DNA of 64,000 nt from JADGGM01 sp027307005 (GTDB lineage Bacteria > Gemmatimonadota > Gemmatimonadetes > Gemmatimonadales > Gemmatimonadaceae), in assembly GCA_035455745.1 (NCBI GenBank), contig DATIEP010000055.1, positions 62,001 through 126,000 on the forward strand. The letters are read 5' to 3'. Both the position numbers and the translations under genes were made by a program. The notes beneath the pieces were generated by a model. The model did no database searches and was not told the DNA's origin. It worked only from the letters and a program-made list of their open reading frames with translations. Positions 36,260 to 45,505 of the stretch are shown one piece after another. Every line of letters begins with the position of its first letter. Position 1 is the stretch's first letter.

Positions 36260-37701
36260 ACGGACTTACGCTTCCATCGGCCCCAGCGCCAGAGCGACAT
36301 CATCGCCACGCCGCGGCCCAACGCAGTGATCGAGATGGTCCACCAGATCCCGGCCGTGCCCCATCTCGCAGCCGCCCACACGGCGATCGGAAGGCGCAGC
36401 ACCGTGAGCGTGCTCGACGTGAGCATGGGCGGCAGCGTCTCCCCGGCCCCGCCCAGCGCACCCTCCAGTACGAGCTCGCTTCCGCTGAACAGCGTGGACA
36501 CCGCCGCGATCCGCAGATAGTGCGCGCCCTCGATGACGACCGCCGGATCGCGCGTGAACAGCCCGGTGAACTGCGGCGCCAACGTGAACTCGAGCAACGC
36601 GCCGACGGCGCAGATCACGGTGGAGAACCCCGTGGCGATCCACCCCGCGCGCGCCGCGCGCTGCGGCTGCCGCGCGCCCAGATTCTGCCCGACGATGGCC
36701 GCGGCCGCGGCGCCGCAGCCCACACCGATCATGAACGTCCAGCTCTCGACCCGCTGCCCGACGCCGAGCGCCGCCAGCGCCGGCGTGCCGAACTCCGCGG
36801 TCGTGCGCGTGAGGAGCACGTACACGATCGCGAACACGATGCCGGTGACGGCGGTGGGGAGCCCGACGCGCGAGATCGCGGCCAGCGTGCCCAACGCGAT
36901 CCGCCCCACGCGGATCTTCCGTCGGCGCACGAGGAGCGCGATGCCGAGCACGAAGGCGACGGCGCGCGTGGCGATCGTCGCCACCGCGGCGCCGGCGATG
37001 CCTAACCGCGGCGCCGGTCCCAGACCGAGGATGAGCACCGGGTCCAGCACCAGGGCCGCCGCCACCGTGGCCACGAGGAGCAGGAACGGCGTGCGCGTGT
37101 CGCCGGAGGCGCGGAACGCCGCGTCCACGGCGAAGAAACCGAAAATGAGCGGCGCCCCGATCAGGTAGGTGCCGAGATACCGGATGCCTAACGCAGTGAC
37201 GCCGGGCGGCGTGTCCATCACCGCGAACATTCTGTGCAGCGCCAGGTGCCCGGCGACGGCAATGACCGCCCCGATGAACAGCGCATACGCGACCGCGTCG
37301 CCCACCGCCCGCGCCGCGGCGTCGGGCCGGCCCTGCCCGTGGCGCCGCGATGCGACAGCCGTGAGGCCGACGCTGATCATGTCGGCGCACGAGATGATCA
37401 TCCAGATCCAGAATATCGACGTCGATACCGCCGCCAGCCCGGCCGCGCCGATCTTCTGCCCCACCCAGAACGCGTCGACCGAGTAGAACAGCGTCATGAG
37501 CAGCATCGACGCCACCGCCGGCAGCGCGAACACCACGATCGCGCGCGCCAGCGGTCCACTCGTGATCGCCGGGTTCGCCCCGTATTCACCCGTGACCGCG
37601 ACGGTCAGGAGCCCGTCGCGAGGGTCCAACGGCAACGCGGCCGCCGGATCGAGCTCCGGCGGCCGCGTTGGAGTGGACGGCGTCACGCTTCGCTCGCTCA
37701 T
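36256..37701 (-). CDS. MATE family efflux transporter
   Basis: A 481-residue membrane protein with about 12 hydrophobic helices in two halves. A 55-residue hydrophilic Pro/Thr-rich tail precedes the first helix. The first half has VGQKIGAAGLAAVSTSIFW, the usual start of helix 2, and the second half has VGQNLGARQPQRAARAGW, the repeated MATE motif. It exports drugs or metabolites with sodium or proton coupling; the substrate is unknown. It overlaps mrp upstream (ATGA) and the DUF62 gene downstream (GTGA). Confidence 0.92.
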   Translation of the reverse strand: MSERSVTPSTPTRPPELDPAAALPLDPRDGLLTVAVTGEYGANPAITSGPLARAIVVFALPAVASMLLMTLFYSVDAFWVGQKIGAAGLAAVSTSIFWIWMIISCADMISVGLTAVASRRHGQGRPDAAARAVGDAVAYALFIGAVIAVAGHLALHRMFAVMDTPPGVTALGIRYLGTYLIGAPLIFGFFAVDAAFRASGDTRTPFLLLVATVAAALVLDPVLILGLGPAPRLGIAGAAVATIATRAVAFVLGIALLVRRRKIRVGRIALGTLAAISRVGLPTAVTGIVFAIVYVLLTRTTAEFGTPALAALGVGQRVESWTFMIGVGCGAAAAAIVGQNLGARQPQRAARAGWIATGFSTVICAVGALLEFTLAPQFTGLFTRDPAVVIEGAHYLRIAAVSTLFSGSELVLEGALGGAGETLPPMLTSSTLTVLRLPIAVWAAARWGTAGIWWTISITALGRGVAMMSLWRWGRWKRKSV

Positions 37702-38834
37702 GCAGCTCTGGCCCGGTCCACCGCGTCCACGACGCGACGCGCAGCATCTTCGAGCGCGCGCGCGGCCGCTGACTCCGGCTCCGACAACACGATGGGCACC
37801 CCTTCGTCGCCACCCGCGCGCACCGGCGGATAGAGCGGAATCTCGCCGAGCAGCGGTACACCCAGCTCGTCGGCCAAGCCGCGCCCGCCGCCGGCGCCGA
37901 AGATCGGCGTCCGCGCGCCACAGCCGCTGCACTCGAGCCAACTCATGTTCTCGACGATGCCTAACACCGGGACGCTCACCCGCTGAAACATCCGCGCGCC
38001 CCGCAGCGCGTCGCCGACCGCCACCGGCTGCGGCGTCGTCACGATCACCGCGCCGTGCACGTGCGTCGCCTGCACCAGCGACAACTGCGCGTCGCCCGTC
38101 CCCGGCGGCATGTCGACCAGAAAATAGTCCAGCTCGCCCCAATCCACGTCGCGCAGAAACTGCGTCACGATTTTCATCACGATCGGACCGCGCCAGATCG
38201 CCGGCTGGTCGCGCTCGATCAGAAACCCGAGGCTCATCAGCTTCACGCCGTGCGCCACGAGCGGCTTGATGCGGTTGTTCATCACCGGCGGCGCTTCGTC
38301 CACGCCCATCATGCGCGGAATGTTAGGCCCATAGATGTCCGCATCCATGATGCCCACGCGGGCGCCGCTCCGCGCCAGTGCAACGGCGAGGTTGGTCGCG
38401 ACCGTCGTCTTCCCGACGCCGCCCTTGCCGCTCGAAATCGCGATCACATGCCCCAGGTTGGGGTACTCGACCGGTGTCGGCGGAGGCGGCACCGCAGCAC
38501 GCCGCGACTGCGGCTCCTGTCCGATCACCGGCAGCGTCCGACCGGCTGGTGACGCGTCCTGTGCCTGCGGCTGCGACTTCTGCTTTGCCTGCGACGGATC
38601 TTTCACGTCCACGCGCACATCGGTAACCCCGTCGACAGCTTCGACCGCCTGACGCACCGTGCGCACCAGCGATGCCGGATCCTCGGCAGCAAGCAGCATG
38701 GTGAAGCGCACACGCCCTTCAACCGTCACGCCGATGTCGCGGATCATCTCCGACGACATCACGTCGAGCCCGGTGCGCGGATTCGTCACCGCGCGCAACG
38801 CTGCCGCGATGCGCGCCTGCAAAGGTTCAGGCAT
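37698..38834 (-). CDS. apbC: Mrp/ApbC family iron-sulfur cluster carrier ATPase
   Basis: A 378-residue protein. The first 90 residues are a MIP18/DUF59 domain. A Lys/Gln-rich linker leads to the P-loop ATPase domain with SSGKGGVGKTTVATNLAVAL, the deviant Walker A motif. LVDMPPGTGDAQLSL is the switch region. LECSGCGARTPIF has a CxxC motif that holds the bridging cluster in the dimer. The protein carries [4Fe-4S] clusters to apo-enzymes. The gene for a NifU-like scaffold (38856-39119) directly precedes it, forming a cluster-assembly pair. Confidence 0.92.
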   Translation of the reverse strand: MPEPLQARIAAALRAVTNPRTGLDVMSSEMIRDIGVTVEGRVRFTMLLAAEDPASLVRTVRQAVEAVDGVTDVRVDVKDPSQAKQKSQPQAQDASPAGRTLPVIGQEPQSRRAAVPPPPTPVEYPNLGHVIAISSGKGGVGKTTVATNLAVALARSGARVGIMDADIYGPNIPRMMGVDEAPPVMNNRIKPLVAHGVKLMSLGFLIERDQPAIWRGPIVMKIVTQFLRDVDWGELDYFLVDMPPGTGDAQLSLVQATHVHGAVIVTTPQPVAVGDALRGARMFQRVSVPVLGIVENMSWLECSGCGARTPIFGAGGGRGLADELGVPLLGEIPLYPPVRAGGDEGVPIVLSEPESAAARALEDAARRVVDAVDRARAA

Positions 38835-38855
38835 GTCGTGAATCTCCCCGATCGT

Positions 38856-39119
38856 TCAGAGCGCGCGCACCGCGATGATCTCCGGCACCTGCATGCGCAG
38901 GTGCGCTTCGATCCCCTGGCGCAGCATTCCGGCATCCATGTGACAATCCGGACAGTCGCCACCGATGCGGAGGACCGCTACGCCCGTCTCACCGTCGAAC
39001 TCGACGAGCTCGATCACCGCGGCATCGAGACGCAACAGCGGCCGCATTTCCGTCAGCGCTTCGCGAATCCGGCGCTCGACGGATTCGTCATCGCGCGGAG
39101 CGTGCTTCCACAAGGTCAT
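38856..39119 (-). CDS. NifU-like C-terminal domain protein (Nfu type)
   Basis: An 87-residue single-domain Nfu. IREALTEMRPLLRLDAAVIELVEF opens the fold, and GDCPDCHMDAGMLRQGIE carries the CxxC pair that binds a bridging cluster in a dimer. The domain ends with VPEIIAVRAL. It lacks the A-type N-terminal domain of NfuA. Such small Nfu proteins carry iron-sulfur clusters, here likely passed on to the adjacent Mrp protein. Confidence 0.9.
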   Translation of the reverse strand: MTLWKHAPRDDESVERRIREALTEMRPLLRLDAAVIELVEFDGETGVAVLRIGGDCPDCHMDAGMLRQGIEAHLRMQVPEIIAVRAL

Positions 39120-39130
39120 GATGCCGAAAG

Positions 39131-40195
39131 CTAGGTGGGGGCCGGCTCGCCTGCCAAGCCTCGCCCCGGCGACTGCTTGCCGACGAACTCACGGGCCGCG
39201 GGCAGCACGCGATCGCAGACCTCGTCCAACGAACCAGGGATGAGTGCGCCCGCCGCTCGCGCGTGACCACCGCCGCCGAATTGCCGCGCAAACGCGTTCA
39301 CGTCGACGCTGCCGGTGCTCCGAAACGATGCCTTCACCTGGCCGTGCGGCAGCTCGCGGAAGAAAATCGCCATGCGCGTACCCGCCACGCTGCGCGGATA
39401 CTCCGCGATGCCGTCCAGTTCTTCCGGATGCACGTGGTGTCGCTCGAGCGCGCCCGATGGCAGCGAGACCCACGACAGTCCATACTCCGGATCTACGTGC
39501 AGCGACTCGAGCGCTTCGCGAATCACGCGCAAGCGCCCAACGGACACCGACGCATAGATCCGGCGATACATCTCCTCCGGATCGACGCCCGCGGCGAGCA
39601 GCTGCCCGGCCATCGCATGACACCGCGGCGATGTGTTGCTGAAACGGAACCCTCCGGTGTCGGTGAGAATCGCCGTATAAAGCGCCCGCGCGATGGCGGG
39701 CGAGAGTGGAAGGTCGAGGACGCGCGCCAGATCGAACACCAGCTCGCCGGTCGCGCACGCCGCGATGTCCGCCATCACGATGTCGCCCGCCGGCGCATCA
39801 CTCGGCACGTGATGATCGACGACGATGCGCGGCACGTGCAGCGCGCGTACCGTGTCGGCCAGGTTGCCTAACCGGCGCACGTCGTTGATGTCGAGCACCA
39901 CGAGAAGATCGATGTCCTCGATGGCGCGGGCGCCGGCGGCGCTCCGCTCGTCCACACCCTCGAGCAGAAACGAGAACATCGACGGCCACGGCGTGGGATT
40001 GACGATGCGCACCACCAGCCCGCGTTGGGCGAGGAGATGCGCCATCGCCACTTCCGATCCGCATCCGTCGCCGTCGGCGTTGATGTGCGTCGAGAGCGCC
40101 ACTTTCCGGCCCGGCCTCAGCTCGGCGCCGATGCGTTCAGCCGCCGCGCGGCGGCCTGGTGGGACAGTTAGGAGATCAGGCAGCGAAAGCGTCAT
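39131..40195 (-). CDS. nrnA: Bifunctional oligoribonuclease/PAP phosphatase (NrnA-like DHH/DHHA1 protein)
   Basis: A 354-residue DHH/DHHA1 phosphoesterase. STHINADGDGCGSEVAMAHLL holds the first metal-binding motif, and IVVDHHVPSD the DHH motif. DTGGFRFSNTSPRCH and the C-terminal GGGHARAAGALIPG loop (DHHA1 substrate binding) are intact. NrnA degrades nano-RNA, pGpG from c-di-GMP turnover, and pAp. It precedes the NifU-like gene by 11 bases and heads the minus-strand group, following a strong hairpin at 40211-40237. Confidence 0.92.
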   Translation of the reverse strand: MTLSLPDLLTVPPGRRAAAERIGAELRPGRKVALSTHINADGDGCGSEVAMAHLLAQRGLVVRIVNPTPWPSMFSFLLEGVDERSAAGARAIEDIDLLVVLDINDVRRLGNLADTVRALHVPRIVVDHHVPSDAPAGDIVMADIAACATGELVFDLARVLDLPLSPAIARALYTAILTDTGGFRFSNTSPRCHAMAGQLLAAGVDPEEMYRRIYASVSVGRLRVIREALESLHVDPEYGLSWVSLPSGALERHHVHPEELDGIAEYPRSVAGTRMAIFFRELPHGQVKASFRSTGSVDVNAFARQFGGGGHARAAGALIPGSLDEVCDRVLPAAREFVGKQSPGRGLAGEPAPT

Positions 40196-40210
40196 GATCT
40201 ATCAATAGCA

Positions 40211-40237
40211 AGCGGCGCCCCGAACCGGGGCGCCGCT
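40211..40237 (-). terminator. Strong GC hairpin after the amino acid permease gene
   Basis: AGCGGCGCCCC and GGGGCGCCGCT form a perfect 11-base stem around a 5-base loop, 22 bases after the permease stop codon on the minus strand. The downstream bases (TTGCTATTG on the minus strand) are T-rich only weakly, so this may be an intrinsic terminator in a GC-rich genome or a 3' end stabiliser. It separates the guaB-permease unit from nrnA. Confidence 0.6.
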
Positions 40238-40258
40238 CTCCGTGCAAGAATCGCGCGG

Positions 40259-41734
40259 TCAATCCGCCGCGACGGCGGACGGTGCTTCGACGTTCTGCTG
40301 GAGCCGGGAGTGATACCGTCCGTAGCTAAAGTAGATGACGAGCCCGATGACGAGCCACACGGCGAGCCGGATCCACGTGTCGAGCGGCAGGAACACCATG
40401 AGGCCCACGCAGCAGAAAATACCCAGGATCGGAACGAGCGGGACGAGCGGGGTGCGGAATGGACGATGGAGATCCGGCCGCGTACGGCGCAGCACGATCA
40501 CCGCCGCGCACACGATCGCAAAAGCGAGAAGCGTACCGATGTTGACCAGTTCGCCGAGCAGCTGGATCGGAAACAGGCCAGCGACGATCGCGGCAACCGA
40601 CCCAGTGAGGATCGTCGTCACGTATGGTGTCTTGAACCGCGGGTGCACCTTCCCGAAGACCGGCGGGAGCAGTCCGTCGCGCGCCATCGAAAAGAAGATA
40701 CGCGGTTGACCCATCAACATGACCAACACCACCGACGCCAGGCCCAGGATCGCCCCGATGTTGACCACTTCCTTGAGCCAGCCAATCCCCGTGTGCGCAA
40801 TCGCCACGTACACTGGAAACGCGACGTTGAGTTCCGTGTAGTTCGCGAGACCGGTCATGACAAGCGCCATCAGGATGTACAGAAGCGTACAGATGGCTAA
40901 CGATCCGAGAATGCCGATCGGCATGTCGCGTTGGGGGTTTCGAGCCTCCTGAGCGGTTGTGGATACCGCATCGAACCCGATGTACGCGAAGAAGATCACG
41001 CCTGCGCCGCGGATCACCCCGCTCCATCCATAAACGCCCGTCTGGCCGGTCGTATTGGGTGGAACGAACGGGTGCCAGTTCGCCGGATTCACGAACGCGA
41101 ACCCGATGCCGATCACGAGAAGAACGATCGCAACCTTTACGAAGACGATGAAGTTGTTGAAGTTCGCCGACTCTTTGATGCCGACCACCAGGAGCACCGT
41201 CATCGCTGCGGCGAGCACCAGCGCCGGCAAGTTGAGCAGCGCGCCCGTAGCGTGCACGTGCCATCCACCCGTGACGGTCAACGGTGCGTTCGACAGTGAT
41301 GCGGGAATGTGGAGGCCCCACTCGTTCATGAGTGCGGTGAAGTAGCCGGACCATCCCACGGCCACTGTCGATGCACCGAACAGGTATTCCAGGATCAGGT
41401 CCCAGCCGATGATCCACGCCAGGAACTCGCCCAACGTCGAGTACGCGTACGTGTACGCGCTCCCGGCGATCGGAATCATCGAGGCAAACTCTGCGTAGCA
41501 CAGGCCGGCGAAGAGACAGGCGATCCCGGACAGGATGAACGAGAGCACCACCGCCGGTCCGGCGTACTGTGCCGCCGCCGTGCCCGTCAGCACGAAGATG
41601 CCCGCGCCGATGATCGCGCCGATGCCCAACAACGTGAGGTTCGTCGCCCCGAGCGCCCGCTTGAGTGAGCCCTCTCCCTCAGCGCCGGCCTCGTCCATGA
41701 GCGCGGCTATACTCTTCGTCGCAAACAAACTCAT
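40259..41734 (-). CDS. APC superfamily cationic-type amino acid permease
   Basis: A 491-residue membrane transporter with 12 predicted helices. LLGIGAIIGAGIFVLTGTAA is helix 1 with the GAIIGAGIF substrate motif of the cationic amino acid transporter (YhdG/GkApcT) branch. FFAYIGFDAVSTTAQEARNPQRDMPIGI is helix 6 and its loop. MLMGQPRIFFSMARDGLLPPVFGKVHPRFKTPY is the conserved helix 8-9 loop. The ATG at 41734 has a good ribosome binding site (GGAGA, six bases upstream). It follows guaB by 141 bases, a spacer with a TTGACA box that may be its own promoter. Confidence 0.92.
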   Translation of the reverse strand: MSLFATKSIAALMDEAGAEGEGSLKRALGATNLTLLGIGAIIGAGIFVLTGTAAAQYAGPAVVLSFILSGIACLFAGLCYAEFASMIPIAGSAYTYAYSTLGEFLAWIIGWDLILEYLFGASTVAVGWSGYFTALMNEWGLHIPASLSNAPLTVTGGWHVHATGALLNLPALVLAAAMTVLLVVGIKESANFNNFIVFVKVAIVLLVIGIGFAFVNPANWHPFVPPNTTGQTGVYGWSGVIRGAGVIFFAYIGFDAVSTTAQEARNPQRDMPIGILGSLAICTLLYILMALVMTGLANYTELNVAFPVYVAIAHTGIGWLKEVVNIGAILGLASVVLVMLMGQPRIFFSMARDGLLPPVFGKVHPRFKTPYVTTILTGSVAAIVAGLFPIQLLGELVNIGTLLAFAIVCAAVIVLRRTRPDLHRPFRTPLVPLVPILGIFCCVGLMVFLPLDTWIRLAVWLVIGLVIYFSYGRYHSRLQQNVEAPSAVAAD

Positions 41735-41740
41735 TCGGGA

Positions 41741-41753
41741 TCTCCGTCGGAGA
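41741..41753. promoter_or_regulatory. Palindrome over the permease ribosome binding site
   Basis: TCTCCG and CGGAGA are perfect complements around a single T. On the minus strand the GGAGA arm nearer the gene is the Shine-Dalgarno sequence, six bases before the permease ATG. It could be an operator or could partly hide the ribosome binding site. A one-base centre cannot form a full RNA hairpin, so protein binding is more likely, if it functions at all. Confidence 0.25.
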
Positions 41754-41875
41754 CTATGATATTGATGGATGCGCGCGCGCCACGCGACATGAAGGCAGGA
41801 CCAGGCCGCGACGGTGCTACGTTCACGGGGCGTGCCCCCCTTTGTCAAGGGAGACGTGCTACGCACACCCGCCAA

Positions 41876-43417
41876 CTACACTGAGTAGTTGGGCGCCTCC
41901 CGGGTTATCGCAACGTCGTGTGGATGCGATTCGCGAAGACCCGCCGTTGTGATCCGCACGAACTCGGTCTCCGTGCGCAGCGCCTCGATGGTCGCGCAGC
42001 CGACGTATCCCATCCCGCTGCGCAGCCCGCCGACCATCTGATAGATGACGTCGGCCACAGGTCCTTTGTATGGCACCCGGCCCTCGATGCCTTCTGGCAC
42101 CAGCTTCTTGGGCGACATCTCGCCTTCCTGGAAGTAGCGATCCGCGCTGCCGTCCTGCATCGCCGAAAGACTCCCCATGCCACGGATCATCTTGAAGCGA
42201 CGTCCCTCGAGGAGGAACGACTCGCCGGGGCTTTCCTCCGTTCCAGCCAGCATCGAGCCCATCATTACAGACGAAGCCCCCGCGGCGAGCGCCTTCACGA
42301 TGTCTCCCGAATACTTGATCCCGCCGTCCGCGATTACCGGAACGCCGCCCGCACCCTCGACCGCCTCGAGCACCGCCGTCAATTGCGGCACGCCGACGCC
42401 CGTAACCACACGCGTCGTGCAGATCGACCCCGGGCCCACACCAACCTTCACCGCATTCACACCGCGCTCGACTAACGCAGCCGCACCGTCGCGCGTCGCC
42501 ACGTTGCCGGCAATCAGCTGCACGTCCGGGAACATCTCGCGAACCGTGGCCGTCGCCCGCAGCACCGGCTCCGAGTGCCCGTGCGCCGTATCCACCACGA
42601 TCGCGTCGACTCCCGCTGCAATGAGCGCCGACGCGCGCTCCGTCATGTCGCCCGCTGCGCCGATCGCGGCCGCAACGCGCAGCCGTCCGTGCTGATCCTT
42701 GTTCGCCACCGGGAACTGCCGGCGCTTGTGGATGTCCTTCACCGTGATGAGCCCGCGGAGCTTTCCAGTCTCATCGACCACCGGCAGCTTCTCGATGCGA
42801 TGCTGTCCAAGAATTCGTTCGGCCTCATCGAGCGTCGTGCCCACCGGCGCGGTGACCAGACCATCCTTCGTCATCGCATCGTGCAGCGGACGGTCGAGAT
42901 TCCGCTCGAATTGCAAGTCGCGATTGGTAATGATCCCGACTAACCGGCCCTCGCGATCCACGATCGGCACGCCGGAGATCTTGAAGCGCATCATGAGCGC
43001 ATTCGCTTCGCGGAGCGTCGCGTCCGGCGCCAGCGTGATGGGATTCAGGATCATACCGCTCTCGGATCGCTTCACACGATCTACTTCAGCGGCCTGGCGG
43101 TCGATCGACATGTTCTTGTGGATCACGCCGATTCCGCCGGCCCGCGCCATCGCGATCGCCATTTCGGACTCGGTGACCGTATCCATCGCGGCCGACACGA
43201 GCGGTAAGTTGAGCGGAATGCCGGTGGTGAAGCGCGATGTGGTGCTGACGTCCTTCGGATGCGAATACGAATGACGAGGAACGAGCAGCACGTCGTCGAA
43301 CGTCAACGCGTATCCATCGCGCACGCGTGACGCGCCCTCTTCAATGCGCGACGGCCCGCCCTCCACTGACGTGGAATGGGCGGGCCGGAGGGCTGACGCG
43401 CGAGTTGTGGTAGCCAT
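41876..43417 (-). CDS. guaB: Inosine-5'-monophosphate dehydrogenase
   Basis: A 513-residue IMPDH of normal length. ALTFDDVLLVPRHS opens the barrel. Two CBS domains lie in the middle (around MTKDGLVTAPVGTTLDEAERIL). VGVGPGSICTTRVVTGVGVPQ contains the catalytic Cys loop. IADGGIKYSGDIVKAL and MGSMLAGTEESPGE bind the phosphate, and MQDGSADRYFQEG begins the flap. It makes XMP from IMP with NAD. The ATG at 43417 is preferred over an upstream GTG at 43438. The first 35 residues are a non-conserved tail. Confidence 0.97.
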   Translation of the reverse strand: MATTTRASALRPAHSTSVEGGPSRIEEGASRVRDGYALTFDDVLLVPRHSYSHPKDVSTTSRFTTGIPLNLPLVSAAMDTVTESEMAIAMARAGGIGVIHKNMSIDRQAAEVDRVKRSESGMILNPITLAPDATLREANALMMRFKISGVPIVDREGRLVGIITNRDLQFERNLDRPLHDAMTKDGLVTAPVGTTLDEAERILGQHRIEKLPVVDETGKLRGLITVKDIHKRRQFPVANKDQHGRLRVAAAIGAAGDMTERASALIAAGVDAIVVDTAHGHSEPVLRATATVREMFPDVQLIAGNVATRDGAAALVERGVNAVKVGVGPGSICTTRVVTGVGVPQLTAVLEAVEGAGGVPVIADGGIKYSGDIVKALAAGASSVMMGSMLAGTEESPGESFLLEGRRFKMIRGMGSLSAMQDGSADRYFQEGEMSPKKLVPEGIEGRVPYKGPVADVIYQMVGGLRSGMGYVGCATIEALRTETEFVRITTAGLRESHPHDVAITREAPNYSV

Positions 43418-43474
43418 AGCCAAAGCTACGGCGCGCACCTATACGCTGCAAGCGCGCTGAAGGGCACCACCGCT

Positions 43475-43972
43475 CTACAGCAGTCGTTTGCGCAGCCGCC
43501 GGCGGACGCGCATACGCGCACTGAACGGCAGGAAGAACGCCGCGGCCAAGAGGACCGCCTCGAGACTCTTTGGCGTTAGCTCGCGCGGATCCCCATCCCA
43601 GTGATCGGCAAGCACATCGGCGCCGGCGCGCGCGATCAATCGGTCCAGCGCCAGCATGATCACGTAGATGTCATCCACTTGTCCGATCAGCGGAATGAAA
43701 TCCGGAATGAGGTCGAACGGCATGATCACGTAACCGATGGCGGCGCCCACCAGCACCTTGTCCAGCACCGACACACGCTCATCTGTGAGCAGGCCCCACA
43801 GGAGTCGCAGATACGACGGAATCTGCCTGACCGCGCCAAGTACGGTGCGCTTTGCCGCACGCCGCGGACCGCGGCTCGACCGGCGCTCCTGTCGCTCGTT
43901 CTTGTCGCGCCTCCAGGCGCCGCCGAGCACTCTGCCGCCTTGGCGCTCGAGACGTTTCGTTCTGAGACTCAT
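43475..43972 (-). CDS. DUF1232 (YkvA-like) membrane-associated protein
   Basis: A 165-residue protein. The first 45 residues are highly basic (RRDKNERQERRSSRGPRR). The core YVIMPFDLIPDFIPLIGQVDD is the DUF1232 signature, and it follows a hydrophobic helix. The C-terminal part has another hydrophobic helix and an Arg-rich end. YkvA-like proteins are small membrane proteins of unknown function. It overlaps the upstream helical protein gene by ATGA. Confidence 0.88.
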   Translation of the reverse strand: MSLRTKRLERQGGRVLGGAWRRDKNERQERRSSRGPRRAAKRTVLGAVRQIPSYLRLLWGLLTDERVSVLDKVLVGAAIGYVIMPFDLIPDFIPLIGQVDDIYVIMLALDRLIARAGADVLADHWDGDPRELTPKSLEAVLLAAAFFLPFSARMRVRRRLRKRLL

Positions 43973-44406
43973 GACGCACCTCCCGTCGAGTCCTGCGACT
44001 GCGTTCCGTTAGGCGAGCTCGGCGCCGCCGGCGACGCCGGCGGCGCACCGTCTTCGGACGCAGGTTCGTCCGCTCGATCCGTCGACGCGGCGCGACTCGC
44101 GGTGCGTGCCGCAACCTCCATCACATCGGATGCCACTGATTTCCCCGCCGCCGCGACGCCCTGCAACACTCCCATCGCCTTGCTCAAGAGCCCCATCGTC
44201 TCTGCGATGCCCGTCGCCGAAACCCGGCCCGCCCGCAGGCTGTCCTCCACGCCTTCGGCAAAGCGCTGAAAAACGTTGGGCGTTTGCGCGGTCTTCTGCG
44301 CGTAGCGCGATTCGAGGAACTCGAGGTAGTCGAGCACTTGATAACCACGCTCATCCGGCAGCGTGTCGAGCTTGCGCAGGAGGCGATCCCGCAATGTCTC
44401 GTTCAT
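43969..44406 (-). CDS. Conserved small helical protein of unknown function
   Basis: A 145-residue protein. Residues 1-40 (LRDRLLRKLDTLPDERGYQVLDYLEFLESRYA) resemble short DUF2281-like helical starts seen in proteins with a D-x-LP-x-E pattern. Residues about 45-100 form an amphipathic, Ala/Val/Gly-rich stretch. The last 45 residues are low-complexity Ala/Ser/Pro/Asp and are probably disordered. There is no signal peptide. It overlaps the DUF1232 gene (ATGA) and lies 22 bases after the M15 gene. I do not know the function. Confidence 0.65.
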   Translation of the reverse strand: MNETLRDRLLRKLDTLPDERGYQVLDYLEFLESRYAQKTAQTPNVFQRFAEGVEDSLRAGRVSATGIAETMGLLSKAMGVLQGVAAAGKSVASDVMEVAARTASRAASTDRADEPASEDGAPPASPAAPSSPNGTQSQDSTGGAS

Positions 44407-44428
44407 GTCATCTACGGCAGTGACGGCG

Positions 44429-45505
44429 TCAACCGTGCCAGCGAACGCGGCGGCCTCGCACGTCGATATGCACGTAAGGATGACGATATCTGCGGCTGGT
44501 GTACACTCCCATACCGCCCACCAGGTCGGGATACTCCGCTTCGACCGAATCCACGGCCGCTGCCACGAGCCGAGCGTCCTTGCGATCGATCCTGCCGTTG
44601 CCGTCGGCGTCGATCGAGACATCGAGTGCATCGCCAAACTGATGGCGACTGTCCCGGGCGGCGTGGGGCACATGCCGATTGTACGCCGGCGTCCGGAATC
44701 CAGAATGCAGATCGAGTTCGACCGGGACATCGCCGCGCTCGCGGCCGAGCGACCGCGAGATGCGCTCGAGCACCAGCTCGAGTTTGTCGAACACACGCGG
44801 ATCGATCGCCGCATACCTCGGCCACGTCTCCTGTCCGTCTCGCGACAGGAAATCGCCCAGGCGGAGATGCGCCGATATCGGCAAGTCGACTTCGTCCGAC
44901 GTCACCTTCACGAAGCCTTCGGGACGATCGGTCGAATCCGTGCGATGCCGCTCGCCGCGGTACCATCCGATCTTGTAGCCGTCGAGCGACAAACCACGTT
45001 TCTCGTCGAACGGCACCATCACGGCGAGCGACATGCCGTCGACCACGTGCTGCTGCGTGCCGTGAATCAGCGTGAGCCGGTAGAAGCCCGGTTGCTCGGG
45101 CGCGACAAGTGTGTCGCCGGAGTAAGCGCGCGCACTGTCTTCCAACCGGGAATCGGACACGCGCTCCCACGCGTAGCGGAGCGTGAGCGTGTCGTCGGGC
45201 ATCGTAATCGGATAGTCGACGGCCTCGCCGGGCATGGCGACGGCAAGTCGGAGCTCGCCGCTCTTGCCGAGCGCTTCGGGGGCCGGTGTCGCCTCGAGAG
45301 CGAGGGACCCGAAGGAACTGTCGACCACGAGCCCCGACGCGACAGCAGTCGCAAGGGCGCGCGGCGGATGATACCAGCCGATGACACCGGCGGCAGCGCC
45401 ACCCCAGAATGTCAGCTTGAGCAGTTTTGTTAGGCGGCGGCCTGTTGCCGAGGCCGCTCGGAGCATGGGATGCCGACCGGAAGCTGGCGGCCGGCCGCTG
45501 GTCAC
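44429..45505 (-). CDS. M15-like peptidoglycan carboxypeptidase with EF-hand-like loop, paralogue 1
   Basis: A 358-residue protein. One hydrophobic helix near residue 35 (LTFWGGAAAGVIGWYH) anchors it in the inner membrane. The C-terminal domain matches Peptidase_M15_3. SGFRTPAYNR opens it, DSRHQFGDALDVSID (near 288) holds the His and Asp zinc ligands, and PYVHIDVRG (near 350) holds the last His. Between them is DADGNGRIDRKDAR, an EF-hand/dockerin-type calcium loop. Members cut D-alanyl peptide bonds in peptidoglycan. A GTG start at 45505 overlaps the paralogue's stop; an internal ATG at 45466 is possible. Confidence 0.8.
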   Translation of the reverse strand: MTSGRPPASGRHPMLRAASATGRRLTKLLKLTFWGGAAAGVIGWYHPPRALATAVASGLVVDSSFGSLALEATPAPEALGKSGELRLAVAMPGEAVDYPITMPDDTLTLRYAWERVSDSRLEDSARAYSGDTLVAPEQPGFYRLTLIHGTQQHVVDGMSLAVMVPFDEKRGLSLDGYKIGWYRGERHRTDSTDRPEGFVKVTSDEVDLPISAHLRLGDFLSRDGQETWPRYAAIDPRVFDKLELVLERISRSLGRERGDVPVELDLHSGFRTPAYNRHVPHAARDSRHQFGDALDVSIDADGNGRIDRKDARLVAAAVDSVEAEYPDLVGGMGVYTSRRYRHPYVHIDVRGRRVRWHG